Assembly (NCBI RefSeq): GCF_904848585.1
Contig: NZ_CAJHCR010000001.1
Location: 682,001-746,000 of the forward strand
Direction of reading: 5' to 3'
Origin: Paraburkholderia kirstenboschensis
GTDB lineage: Bacteria > Pseudomonadota > Gammaproteobacteria > Burkholderiales > Burkholderiaceae
Length of the DNA: 64,000 bases
Each line of letters opens with the position of its first letter. Positions within the stretch are counted from its first letter, which is position 1. Both the position numbers and the translations under genes were made by a program. This document shows positions 26,896-35,548 of this stretch, in pieces. The notes beneath the pieces are model-generated. The model saw nothing but the letters and a program-made list of their open reading frames with translations. It was not told where the DNA came from and ran no database searches.

Positions 26896-29007
26896 TCAGG
26901 CGCCCAGCGCAGGATCGCTCATGCTGCTCTTGCCGGTCTCTACGTGACCCGCGAAACGGCGGGCGAACAGCGGGTCCGTGTCGACGGTGATCGCCAGGTC
27001 GTACCAGCCATGCGCATTGCGAAGATCGAGGTAAAGCTCGTCGGTATCGCCGCCGCGCACCACGCGTTTGATCGTGTGCTTCGGGTCGTACGCATTGACG
27101 ATCGTGAACTTGCAATGCGCGCTGCCTATGTTTTCAAGGCGCAGTTGCAGATTGCCGTTCACGACGTCGTAGCCTTCGAGCACTTCGGGACGCGCGATAT
27201 CCGAGCCGTCCCACCAGCTGCGCGCAATCGGCCGGCCGGTGAAGCGGCGCAAGAATCCATTCGGACCGTGCACGGTGAAATCGTAAGTGCCGTCGGCATT
27301 CAGCGGGAACTGATCCTGCAAGCGCTTGCCGGCCTCGACCGTGTACGTGCGCGGCGCCTCGAGGCTATTCGCGCGATAGACGAGAAACACTGCGCCCGCG
27401 CTGCCCGTATTGACGAAGCGCATGGTCAACGTCTTTTCGGCGCCTTCGCCATGTACTCGCACGAACATTTCATACGGCAGCGCGCGAGCGGGGCGCACGC
27501 CGGGCTCCTGATGCGGGACTGCCTGGATTGCCGGCGGCAGCGGCACGTAATCCGGATGACGGTTCTGGTCGGCCGGCACATAGCCGCTCGTGCTGGGCAA
27601 TGTCGGGAAGGCGTCGTTCGGATTGCTGAAGTTGAAGGCCGACGTCAGGTCGCCGCACACCGCGCGTCGCCACGGCGAGATGTTCGGCTCGCCGAGATTG
27701 TGCTGTTGTCCGAAGCGCTGTTCGATGAAGCGGATTACCGACGTATGATCGAACACCTCCGAGCACACATAGCCGCCTTTGGACCACGGCGAGACGACGA
27801 GCATCGGCACGCGCGGACCGAGACCGTACGGCGCGCCAACGTTCTTTGCATCGCCCGGATAGATTTCGTTGACGGTGTCGACAGTGGAGAGACCGTTCGC
27901 GCTCGAACTCGGCGCGCACGGCGGCACCATATGGTCGAAGAAACCGTCGTTCTCGTCGTAATTGATCAGGAGTACCGTCTTGCTCCACACCTCAGGATTC
28001 GACGTGAGAATCTGCAAGACCTGGTCGATGTACCACGCGCCGTAGTTCGAAGGCCAGTTCGGGTGCTCGGAATAGGCTTCCGGTGCGACGATCCACGAGA
28101 CTTGCGGCAGCGCGTTGTTCTGCACATCGCGCTTGAGAATGTCGAAGTAGCTGTCGCCCTTCAATGCGTTGGTGCCGGTGCGCGCGTTCTCGTATAGCGG
28201 GTTGCCTGGTTGCGCGTTGCGGTACTGGTTGAAGTAGAGCAGCGAGTTGTCGCCGTAGTTGCCGATGTAAGCGTTCTGGGTCCAGCCCCACGAGCCCTTG
28301 GCGTCGAGGCCGGTGCCGATGTCCTGATAGATCTTCCACGAAATGCCTGCGTTTTGCAGCACTTCCGGATAGGTCGACCAGCCGTAGCCGAGTTCGGAAT
28401 TGTCGATCACGGGACCGCCGCCGGTGCCGTCGTTGCCTACGCCGCCCGCCCACATGTAGTAGCGGTTCGGGTCCGTCGGGCCCATCAGCGAGCAGTGGTA
28501 GGCGTCGCAGATCGTGAATGCGTCAGCGAGCTGATAGTGAAATGGAATGTCCTCGCGCGTGAGGTAGGCCATGGTCGTCGTGCCTTTGGCGGGCACCCAT
28601 TGATCGTAGCGGCCGCCGTTCCACGCTGCGTGCGTGCTGTTCCAGTCGTGCGCGAGGTCTTGCAGGAATTGCAGTCCGAGGTTCGGCGCGCTCGGGCGAA
28701 ACGGCAGGACATAGCCCAGATCCGCGGCAAGCGGTTGATACCACACCGGCTTGCCATTGGGCAGGTTGACCGCGCGCGTGTCGCCGAAACCGCGTACACC
28801 CTTGAGCGTGCCGAAGTAGTGGTCGAATGAGCGGTTTTCCTGCATCAGCACCACGATGTGTTCGACGTCGCGGATCGTGCCGGTCTTGTTGTTCGCCGGA
28901 ATGGCGAGCGCGTTGCGAATGCCGAGCGGCAGCATGCTCAGCGCGGTGACGGAACCGGCCGCGTGCGCGGCAGAGCGTAGAAAATCACGACGGTTTTTTG
29001 AGGTCAT
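26896..29007 (-). CDS. Phosphocholine-specific phospholipase C, Tat-exported
   Basis: The 703-residue enzyme opens with a twin-arginine signal (KNRRDFLRSAAHAAGS) and the phosphoesterase-family motif VVLMQENRSFDHYFGTLKGVRGFGD. The metal- and substrate-site segments LINYDENDGFFDHMVPP and a C-terminal pair of DUF756-like beta domains (about 500-690) follow. This is the build of bacterial PlcH/PlcN enzymes that hydrolyse phosphatidylcholine or sphingomyelin. Export via Tat implies folding in the cytoplasm and release through type II secretion, as known for the family. ATG 29007 begins right at the Tat signal; the upstream 17 codons lack signal features. A lipoprotein gene lies 78 bp upstream on the same strand. 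Confidence 0.93.
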   Translation of the reverse strand: MTSKNRRDFLRSAAHAAGSVTALSMLPLGIRNALAIPANNKTGTIRDVEHIVVLMQENRSFDHYFGTLKGVRGFGDTRAVNLPNGKPVWYQPLAADLGYVLPFRPSAPNLGLQFLQDLAHDWNSTHAAWNGGRYDQWVPAKGTTTMAYLTREDIPFHYQLADAFTICDAYHCSLMGPTDPNRYYMWAGGVGNDGTGGGPVIDNSELGYGWSTYPEVLQNAGISWKIYQDIGTGLDAKGSWGWTQNAYIGNYGDNSLLYFNQYRNAQPGNPLYENARTGTNALKGDSYFDILKRDVQNNALPQVSWIVAPEAYSEHPNWPSNYGAWYIDQVLQILTSNPEVWSKTVLLINYDENDGFFDHMVPPCAPSSSANGLSTVDTVNEIYPGDAKNVGAPYGLGPRVPMLVVSPWSKGGYVCSEVFDHTSVIRFIEQRFGQQHNLGEPNISPWRRAVCGDLTSAFNFSNPNDAFPTLPSTSGYVPADQNRHPDYVPLPPAIQAVPHQEPGVRPARALPYEMFVRVHGEGAEKTLTMRFVNTGSAGAVFLVYRANSLEAPRTYTVEAGKRLQDQFPLNADGTYDFTVHGPNGFLRRFTGRPIARSWWDGSDIARPEVLEGYDVVNGNLQLRLENIGSAHCKFTIVNAYDPKHTIKRVVRGGDTDELYLDLRNAHGWYDLAITVDTDPLFARRFAGHVETGKSSMSDPALGA

Positions 29008-29085
29008 GGTATGTGCTTTCGTGTCTTCAGTGGGAAAACGATCCACGCAGCGCGGCAAGCATGAGCGGCGCGTGAAGCGCGGGAC

Positions 29086-29409
29086 TCAGTCAACGGTATG
29101 GATTACAGGTGTGGCGAGGGGCGTCGAAGCGGCGGCGGACAATGCCGGGTCGGCGCTTGATGCGGGTAGTGCTGGGCTTTGAATCGTAACGGCGGCAGGC
29201 GAGGGCGATGCTGAAGAAGGATTCGCCGACAGGACGGCGGTGTTGCCCTGATCGGCGGCATTCGGAGCAGAGCTAGCGTTGCCCGTATCCGGCGACTTGG
29301 GGTCGTCGTTGCCGCAGGCGGCGATCAGCGCGGAAAGCGGCAGCGCCATGAGCGCAATGGCCAAACGTTTGCGATGCAAGGCACTGAACGGCTTCGACAC
29401 AAAGGACAT
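29086..29409 (-). CDS. Small lipoprotein upstream of phospholipase C
   Basis: The 107-residue product has a lipoprotein signal peptide with lipobox LIAAC (Cys32), a short acidic start (GNDDPKSPDTGN) and then a low-complexity Ser/Ala/Pro/Asn-rich chain with no further cysteine. GGAGA precedes the ATG. It is 78 bp upstream of the phospholipase gene in the same direction with no terminator between, so cotranscription is likely. No family was recognised. Roles as a surface anchor or chaperone for the enzyme are only guesses. Confidence 0.65.
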   Translation of the reverse strand: MSFVSKPFSALHRKRLAIALMALPLSALIAACGNDDPKSPDTGNASSAPNAADQGNTAVLSANPSSASPSPAAVTIQSPALPASSADPALSAAASTPLATPVIHTVD

Positions 29410-29590
29410 AGCGATGTCTCCGGCACGGGGGAACGCGCGGGCATCGGGGTGCCCAGGTCAGCGGTGCGAAAAGAATAGCCGCTCACCTGTGTAAGTTTTG
29501 TGAAGTTTTGGAAATTTGGGGATTTGGTGACGAATGGGGATAGGAGGCTGTCGCCTCGTCCGTTGACTGCCGGCAAGCCGCAACCTGTGG

Positions 29591-30445
29591 CTACCGATAT
29601 CGCGTCACGATCTCCGCAATGGCCTCGTTCAACCGGTCCGGCGCATCGCGGTGTGGCGAGTGTCCGCAGGCGTCGAGCTTGACGAGCTGCGCATGCGGCG
29701 CGTACTCGGGAATGGTGTCGATCTGAGCCATCGTGCCGTAGTTGTCGTCATGGCCTTGTATTGCGAGCAGCGGCTTGCGGATCGTCGCAAGCTGCTGCGC
29801 AATCGACCAGCCGCGGAACGCGGGATTCAGCCAGATATCGTTCCAGCCATAGAAAGCGGAATCGACGTCCGCGTGATAGCGGGCGAGCTTGTCGCGCAGG
29901 TCGGTGGTTTCGTAAAGCAGCTTCGTCTGCGCAATGCTTTGCACCGATATCTCTTCGACGAATACGTGTGGGGCGATAGCCACCGCGCCTGCCAGCGCGT
30001 CGGGATGCAACGCCGCATACAGCAGCGCGATCGAGCCACCGTCGCTGTGTCCGATGACCCACATGCGCCGCCGTTCGTGCAGGCCGATGTCGAGTGCGTC
30101 CAGCAGTGCGGGCAAAATATCGTGCGCCTGGTCGCTCATGAAATTGATCGGCCATTTGACGTGGTGAGGGCGCGGTGTCGACAAACCATAACCCGGACGC
30201 GAGTACACGAGTCCCCGCATTCCCAGCCGCTCGCACAACGATTGTGGCCAGTCGCGCCACATTGCGATCGAGCCGAGTCCTTCGTGAAGGAAGACGGCTA
30301 TTGGCGCATGGCTCGTTGCGTCGCCCGTTGCATTGGCGGGTGCACCGTTCAACCAGCGATATTCGATGCGCAGCGCCCCGTGCAATGCCGTGGCGGGCAA
30401 GTCGGCGAATTGGCTAGCGGGGGTTTCGACAGCGGCATTCTGCAT
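29591..30445 (-). CDS. Alpha/beta hydrolase of the box cluster
   Basis: The 284-residue protein has the alpha/beta-hydrolase triad: nucleophile elbow GHSDGGS (about 130), an Asp in AIQGHDDNYG (about 229), and His in DACGHSPHRDAP (about 262). AAGGTG precedes the ATG. It lies 8 bp after the benzoate-CoA ligase gene as last gene of the minus-strand box operon. Hydrolases at this place are common in box clusters and may cleave a thioester or lactone side product. The exact substrate is not known to me. Confidence 0.85.
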   Translation of the reverse strand: MQNAAVETPASQFADLPATALHGALRIEYRWLNGAPANATGDATSHAPIAVFLHEGLGSIAMWRDWPQSLCERLGMRGLVYSRPGYGLSTPRPHHVKWPINFMSDQAHDILPALLDALDIGLHERRRMWVIGHSDGGSIALLYAALHPDALAGAVAIAPHVFVEEISVQSIAQTKLLYETTDLRDKLARYHADVDSAFYGWNDIWLNPAFRGWSIAQQLATIRKPLLAIQGHDDNYGTMAQIDTIPEYAPHAQLVKLDACGHSPHRDAPDRLNEAIAEIVTRYR

Positions 30446-30453
30446 GTATCACC

Positions 30454-32058
30454 TTATGACTGTTCGCGCAGTTTGAAGCGTTGAATTTTTCCGGTGGCGG
30501 TTTTCGGCAAGTCGTCGACGAACACGATATCGCGCGGATACTTGTGCGGCGCGAGCCGGTCTTTCACGAACGCCTTCAATTCGTCCACCAGTATCTCAGA
30601 CGCTGCAAACTCGCGCTTCAATACGACGAACGCGCGCGTTTTCACGAGGCCGCCATGATCGACGCCGACCACGGCCGCTTCGAGCACTGCGTCATGCTGT
30701 ACCAGCACCATTTCGACTTCGACTGGCGACACATACTGGCCGCTGACTTTCAGCATGTCGTCGCTGCGGCCTGCATACACATAGCAGCCATTCGGCAGAC
30801 GGCTGTACTTGTCGCCGCTGCGAATCCACTCGCCGAGAAAAGTGGCTCGCGTTTTTTCGCGGTTGCTCCAGTACATCAGCGCGGCACTCGGGCCTTTGAT
30901 AAAGAGATCGCCCACTTCGCCGTCGCCGACCGGGCGACCGCTGTCGTCGCGCAACTCCACTTCGTAACCGGGTACAGGGCGCCCCGTCGTGCCATATTCG
31001 ACTGCGCCCGCGCGATTGGACAGGAAGATATGCAGCATCTCCGTCGAGCCGATGCCGTCGAGAATTTCGCAGCCGAAGTGCCTCGTAAAGCGCTCGCCGA
31101 TCTCGCGCGGCAATGCCTCGCCCGCAGACGTGCAAACGCGCATCGCGACATCGTCGCACGCGGGCAGATTCGGCGACACGAGCATGCTCGCGTAAAGCGT
31201 CGGCACGCCATAAAAAACGGTCGGACGGTAGCGCGTGAGGCGGGCGAAAACCGCGTCGGCGGTGGGGCGCTCGGCCATCAACACAGCAGTGGCGCCGACC
31301 GAAAGCGGAAAGGTCAGCGCGTTGCCCAGCCCATATGCAAAGAACAGCTTCGCCGCGGAGAACACCACATCGCTTTCGACAATGCCGAGCACCGGCTTCG
31401 CATACAACTCGGCGGTCCAGTAAAGATTCGCATGCGTGTGGACCGTGCCTTTCGGTTTTCCGGTCGAACCCGATGAATACAGCCAGAAGGCGATGTCGTC
31501 GCAGCCTGTTGTGGCGGCTTTCATGGCGGGCGTCGCGGCGTCGATGAGATCCTCCAGCACAGGCACCGCGAGCGGCTCGCCTTCAGGTGCTGGCGACGCG
31601 CGGTTCGAGACGATGAGCTGGCAGCCGTCGTGCTCGGCCGTCTCCATGGCCTGCGTGACATTTGCGGCCAGCGCGCTCGACGCAATGACCGCGCGCGCAT
31701 GACTATGCGTGAGCATGTAGACGTAATCGGCCGGCGTGAGCAGCGTGTTTGCGACCACCGGAACGACGCCCGCGTAGAGCGCGCCAAGAAAAGCGACGGG
31801 CAATGACACGGTGTCCAGCATCACCAGCAGCACACGCTCTTCCGGATGCACGCCCAAACCGCGTAACGCGCTCGAAAAGCGCCGTGCGCGTTCTTCGAGT
31901 TCGCCGTAGCTCGTGTGACCGCTGTCGTCGATATAAGCCGTTCTCGTCGCACGCGGCGCGTTCAATGCAAACAGGTGAGCCGCGAAATTAAAGCGCGCGG
32001 GCGGCGGCTCGACCGTGACGGCGGGCTGGCTTGCAGCCGGTTCGAACAGGGCTTCCAT
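30454..32058 (-). CDS. bclA: Benzoate-CoA ligase
   Basis: The 534-residue adenylate-forming enzyme has the AMP-binding motif YSSGSTGKPKGTVHTH (about 195-210), the YGVPTLYASML region, GSTEMLHIFLSN and the C-terminal catalytic Lys in PKTATGKIQRFKLRE. The pattern and length match benzoate-CoA ligases, which activate benzoate with ATP and CoA in the first step of the box pathway. GGAGGAGA precedes the ATG. It is followed after 8 bp by the hydrolase gene and preceded by boxD (127 bp), all on the minus strand. Confidence 0.93.
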   Translation of the reverse strand: MEALFEPAASQPAVTVEPPPARFNFAAHLFALNAPRATRTAYIDDSGHTSYGELEERARRFSSALRGLGVHPEERVLLVMLDTVSLPVAFLGALYAGVVPVVANTLLTPADYVYMLTHSHARAVIASSALAANVTQAMETAEHDGCQLIVSNRASPAPEGEPLAVPVLEDLIDAATPAMKAATTGCDDIAFWLYSSGSTGKPKGTVHTHANLYWTAELYAKPVLGIVESDVVFSAAKLFFAYGLGNALTFPLSVGATAVLMAERPTADAVFARLTRYRPTVFYGVPTLYASMLVSPNLPACDDVAMRVCTSAGEALPREIGERFTRHFGCEILDGIGSTEMLHIFLSNRAGAVEYGTTGRPVPGYEVELRDDSGRPVGDGEVGDLFIKGPSAALMYWSNREKTRATFLGEWIRSGDKYSRLPNGCYVYAGRSDDMLKVSGQYVSPVEVEMVLVQHDAVLEAAVVGVDHGGLVKTRAFVVLKREFAASEILVDELKAFVKDRLAPHKYPRDIVFVDDLPKTATGKIQRFKLREQS

Positions 32059-32185
32059 ATGTCTCCTCCATCGAGTGGGGGCGGTCCGGCTGTTATGTGC
32101 TCATGATCCGCTGAATGCCTGCATGCGCTACTGCGTGCGCTTCTTCGTTAGGCGGTCTTCATCTTCTGTTGCGTGGCTCCGGTCG

Positions 32186-33781
32186 TCATGCCGTGGGCGA
32201 ATGAGTGAGATGCGTAAGTACATCGAGTGCCGCTGCCGACGCCTGAATCGCCGAACGCCGGTGATAGAAACCAAGCGCGCGCAGACCGCCGAGTTCTTCA
32301 CCGCCGCCTGCGCGTCCCGGTCCACCGTGAAGCGACATCGGCATCACGTTGCCGTGGCCGGTCTGACTCTGCTCGACGGAAGGCGAAACCGCATGCACGC
32401 GGCCATGCGAATCGGCGAGCTCGAGAGCAAGCCTGCCGAGGTGCGCGTCGTCGTTTGAATAGATCGATGCGACGAGCGAGCCCTGTCCGCGCCGCGCGAG
32501 GTCGACCGCGTGCGCTTCGCGCAGTTCGCCGACGCCGTTTGCGACGCGATATGGCGCCACGCTCGCCACGGGTCCGAAAACTTCGACATCGTGCAGCAGC
32601 GTCGCGTTATCCGGATCGTTGACGACGAACAGATGCGGCCCAATGCAGGCAGCAACAGCCGCATCGGCGTCGATGAGCGGCGTGGCCGATCCGTCGTACG
32701 CGAGCACCGCTTCGTCACGCAACGCTGCAATGCCCGCCAGCACGTTCTCGTATTGCGCGCGGTTCACGAGCGATCCCATGCGCACGGCGTCGTTGCGCGG
32801 ATTGCCCACAGTGATTTTCGCGAGTTTCGTTTTCAGCGCATCGACCACGGCATCGAGCGCGGTGTCGGGAACGAACGCGCGCCGGATCGCCGTGCACTTC
32901 TGCCCGGATTTCACGGTCATTTCGCGCACGACTTCCTTGATGAAAAGCTCGAATGCGGGCGTGCCGGGCGTGGCGTCCGCACACAGAATCGCGCTGTTCA
33001 GACTGTCGGCTTCGACGTTGAGCCGCGCGCCGCGTGCGACGAACGCCGGGTGCGCGCGCAGCGTTGCGGCCGTTTCGGCGGAGCCCGTGAAGGACACGAC
33101 ATCGCATGCCTGAATCTGGTCGAGCAGCCCAGCCGAGCCGCCGCAAATCACAGAGAGCGCGCCGCGCGGCAGGATGCCCGCGTCGACGACATCGGCGATC
33201 ATGCGTTGCGTGAGCCACGCCGTCGCAGTCGCGGGCTTGACGATGACGGGCACGCCGGAAAGCAACGCGGGAGCCGCTTTTTCCCACAAGCCCCACGACG
33301 GGAAGTTGAATGCGTTGATAAAAAGCGCGACACCGCGCGTTGGCGTCAGCACGTGTTGCACGCTGAACGATTGATCCTTGCTCAATGCGCTCGCGTTGCC
33401 GTCGCGCAGCGCATGCACATTGCCGAGCGATGCGCCTAGCCTCGCGTAGTACGACAGCGTGAAAATGCCGCCGTCGATATCCACCGCCGAGTCATTGCGC
33501 GTCGTGCCGGAGTTCGCGAGAGCGATCGCATAGTAGTCGTCGCGCTTTGCCTGCAGAAGCTTGACGACATCGGCGAGACGCGCGGCGCGCTCAGCATAGG
33601 TCAGCGCGCGAAGTGCCGCGCCGGCTTCGTCGCGGGCAAAGCGGAACGCGTGTGAGAGATCGAGTCCTTCGCTGGACACTCGAACGAGTGCTTCTCCCGT
33701 TACCGGATCGGTCAGCGTCTGTCCTTCTCCGGTTCCCGCGACCCATTGGCCCGCTATGTGGTTCTTCAATAGTTCGATCAT
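32186..33781 (-). CDS. boxD: 3,4-dehydroadipyl-CoA semialdehyde dehydrogenase
   Basis: The 531-residue aldehyde dehydrogenase has the catalytic Cys in SGQKCTAIRRAFVP (about 290), the general-base Glu in LNVEADSLNSAIL (about 253), and NAD-site PRGALSVICGGSAGLLDQ. Position between bclA and the DUF4863 gene in a box cluster identifies it as the NADP-dependent enzyme that oxidises the ring-cleavage product, 3,4-dehydroadipyl-CoA semialdehyde, to the acid. The ATG at 33781 gives MIELLKNHIAGQWV, a typical start; the open frame to 34117 runs through the upstream gene. The start is 8 bp after the DUF4863 stop. Confidence 0.92.
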   Translation of the reverse strand: MIELLKNHIAGQWVAGTGEGQTLTDPVTGEALVRVSSEGLDLSHAFRFARDEAGAALRALTYAERAARLADVVKLLQAKRDDYYAIALANSGTTRNDSAVDIDGGIFTLSYYARLGASLGNVHALRDGNASALSKDQSFSVQHVLTPTRGVALFINAFNFPSWGLWEKAAPALLSGVPVIVKPATATAWLTQRMIADVVDAGILPRGALSVICGGSAGLLDQIQACDVVSFTGSAETAATLRAHPAFVARGARLNVEADSLNSAILCADATPGTPAFELFIKEVVREMTVKSGQKCTAIRRAFVPDTALDAVVDALKTKLAKITVGNPRNDAVRMGSLVNRAQYENVLAGIAALRDEAVLAYDGSATPLIDADAAVAACIGPHLFVVNDPDNATLLHDVEVFGPVASVAPYRVANGVGELREAHAVDLARRGQGSLVASIYSNDDAHLGRLALELADSHGRVHAVSPSVEQSQTGHGNVMPMSLHGGPGRAGGGEELGGLRALGFYHRRSAIQASAAALDVLTHLTHSPTA

Positions 33782-33789
33782 GACGGCAC

Positions 33790-34257
33790 TCACGCAGCGG
33801 TAAATTCGATTGCGCCTTGCGGCAGGAGATAAAGCACGAGCGCTTCGCCGTTCGCCACCGTGGGTCGATGCGCGGAGCCTGCCTGATAGACGCACCACCC
33901 CGCAGAATGGCCGTCGAAGGTCGCGCCTTCGGTCAGCGGCATGATGAGATCGATCTCGCCGTGCGGATGCACATGATGCGGGCCGGCAATGTTCTTCATG
34001 TCGACCACGTCGACGGAAAAGCCGTGGGTGTCGGGCAGCGCCTTGAAGATGCGGCCGTAGCGGATGCCGCCGCCCTCCCGGTTGCACAGCCAGCCCTCCG
34101 CGACTCCCGCGCGGCATGCGGCAGCGAGATCGCGAAAGGTCTGGCTGTCCACGGGATAGGTGCTGTTGAGCCAGTCCGCGAGTTCGGCGTTCAGTGGCCG
34201 GCCGGCGAGTTCCGCCGTGACGCCTGCTATCAGGAGCTGGAAATCGGATGGGGACAT
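33790..34257 (-). CDS. DUF4863 (4-hydroxylaminobenzoate-lyase-like) protein
   Basis: The 155-residue protein has an N-terminal helical part and a cupin-like core with GPHHVHPHGEIDLIMPL (three His and a Glu, a plausible metal site) and WCVYQAGSAHRPTV. It resembles DUF4863 proteins, one of which (PnbB) is a 4-hydroxylaminobenzoate lyase; members are common in box clusters where their role is undefined. GGAGG six bases before ATG 34257 fixes the start. It is first in the minus-strand operon, with boxD 8 bp downstream. Confidence 0.85.
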   Translation of the reverse strand: MSPSDFQLLIAGVTAELAGRPLNAELADWLNSTYPVDSQTFRDLAAACRAGVAEGWLCNREGGGIRYGRIFKALPDTHGFSVDVVDMKNIAGPHHVHPHGEIDLIMPLTEGATFDGHSAGWCVYQAGSAHRPTVANGEALVLYLLPQGAIEFTAA

Positions 34258-34370
34258 GCGAGCCTCCGGACTGTGCGCACGCACCTTAATGCATGTGACG
34301 CGCTGCGCGGTCTCCGTAATGCCACTCGAAAAATCGCGGCAAGCTTGGTATGTGGATCAATGTTGGGCGA

Positions 34371-34399
34371 AAATTAACCGTTCACCCAGTGTGTGTCAA
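34371..34399 (-). promoter_or_regulatory. Candidate promoter of the DUF4863-boxD-bclA operon
   Basis: On the minus strand a perfect -35 TTGACA (34399-34394) is followed after 17 bp by TAATTT (34376-34371). AGTGC lies directly upstream of the -35, part of the element shared with the boxC promoter. This leaves a leader of just over 100 bases before the ATG at 34257. Confidence 0.5.
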
Positions 34400-34409
34400 G
34401 CACTATAGT
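34381..34409 (+). promoter_or_regulatory. Candidate boxR promoter with probable BoxR operator
   Basis: TTCACC (34381-34386), 17 bp, then TATAGT (34404-34409); the ATG of boxR is 30 bp further. The -10 lies inside GCACTATAGT (34400-34409), nearly identical to GCACTATTGT at the boxC promoter. This suggests BoxR represses its own gene and both box operons. Confidence 0.6.
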
Positions 34410-34438
34410 ACATGTATCGATGGATCTAGGTAGAAAAC

Positions 34439-35434
34439 ATGAACCGGAATAACGTTGGGTCGCCGTCCAACTCGCCGTCCGACTCGCCGCCGCTCCAAAC
34501 TGTCGGCGAGGAGAGCGGGCGCGGCGAGCGCACCGGCGAGCGCGAGGAGCGCGACCCGTTTTTGACCGCGATGGGCGAGCGCGTGCGTCTGCTGCGCGCG
34601 CGGCGCGGCATGACCCGCAAGACACTGGCTGCTGAAACCGGCCTGTCGGAGCGGCATCTCGCGAATCTGGAATCGGGCGTCGGCAATGCGTCGGTGCTGG
34701 TGTTGCGGCAGATCGCGGCCACGTTGAACTGCCCGCTGGCCGAGGTGATCGGCGACGAAACCACTGCGTCCGCCGAATGGTTCCTGATTCGCGAACTGCT
34801 GCACGGGCGCGATCAGGCGGCATTGCAGCGCGCGCGAGTGGCGCTTGCCGAGATGTTCGCGCAGGCGCCGCGCGACCCGCATCGCAAGGACCGGATCGCG
34901 CTGATCGGACTGCGCGGCGCCGGAAAATCGACGCTCGGCCGGATGCTCGCGCAGGAGCGCAAGGTACCGTTCGTCGAGCTGACGCGGGTAATCGAGCAAC
35001 TGGCGGGCTGCCCGCCAGCGGAAATCCATTCGCTATATGGCGCGAGCGCTTACAGACGGTATGAACACCGCGCGCTCGAAGCGGTGATACAGGAGCACGA
35101 ACGCGCGGTGATCGCGTCGCCGGGCGGACTGGTGTCCGAGTCCGGCACGTTCAATGCGCTGCTGTCGCACTGCTTCACCGTATGGCTGCAGGCGGCGCCG
35201 GAAGAGCATATGCGCCGGGTCGTCGCGCAGGGCGATCTGCGGCCCATGTCCGGCAACAAGGAAGCGATGGACGACCTGAAGCGCATCCTTGCCGGCCGCA
35301 GCGAGTTGTATGGCCGCGCGGATATGACTTTCGACACGAGCGAGAAAACCTTGGCGGACGCCTATCTGCAACTGCGCGACCGCCTCGCCGCGCGGCTGGC
35401 AGCCGAGTCGCCCGACGAGGCGCGGGCCGTCTGA
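34439..35434 (+). CDS. boxR: BoxR transcriptional regulator (XRE HTH fused to a shikimate-kinase-like domain)
   Basis: The 331-residue protein has an N-terminal polar tail, an XRE-type HTH (about 45-105: MTRKTLAAETGLSERHLANLESG), a linker and a shikimate-kinase-like domain with Walker A GLRGAGKST (157-165). This two-domain build is that of BzdR/BoxR, which repress benzoate-CoA pathway genes and release DNA on binding benzoyl-CoA. It is divergent from the boxD operon and 114 bp before boxC, both probable targets. The N-terminus is rich in Ser, Pro and Glu and is longer than the bare HTH requires. Confidence 0.94.
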   Translation: MNRNNVGSPSNSPSDSPPLQTVGEESGRGERTGEREERDPFLTAMGERVRLLRARRGMTRKTLAAETGLSERHLANLESGVGNASVLVLRQIAATLNCPLAEVIGDETTASAEWFLIRELLHGRDQAALQRARVALAEMFAQAPRDPHRKDRIALIGLRGAGKSTLGRMLAQERKVPFVELTRVIEQLAGCPPAEIHSLYGASAYRRYEHRALEAVIQEHERAVIASPGGLVSESGTFNALLSHCFTVWLQAAPEEHMRRVVAQGDLRPMSGNKEAMDDLKRILAGRSELYGRADMTFDTSEKTLADAYLQLRDRLAARLAAESPDEARAV

Positions 35435-35476
35435 TACGCACTGAGACGTCGGGGTTAACACCGTAACATGCATTAA

Positions 35477-35510
35477 AGTGCTTTACATGGGTTTGTCTGT
35501 GCACTATTGT
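35477..35510 (+). promoter_or_regulatory. Candidate boxC promoter with BoxR half-sites
   Basis: TTTACA (35482-35487), 17 bp, TATTGT (35505-35510). AGTGC (35477-35481) abuts the -35 and GCACT (35501-35505) runs into the -10, forming a 5-bp inverted repeat with 19 bp between. The leader to ATG 35549 would be about 32 bases. Confidence 0.6.
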
Positions 35511-35548
35511 TCGATCAACAATTTGCATCGTCCAGCCAGGAGACGCCC

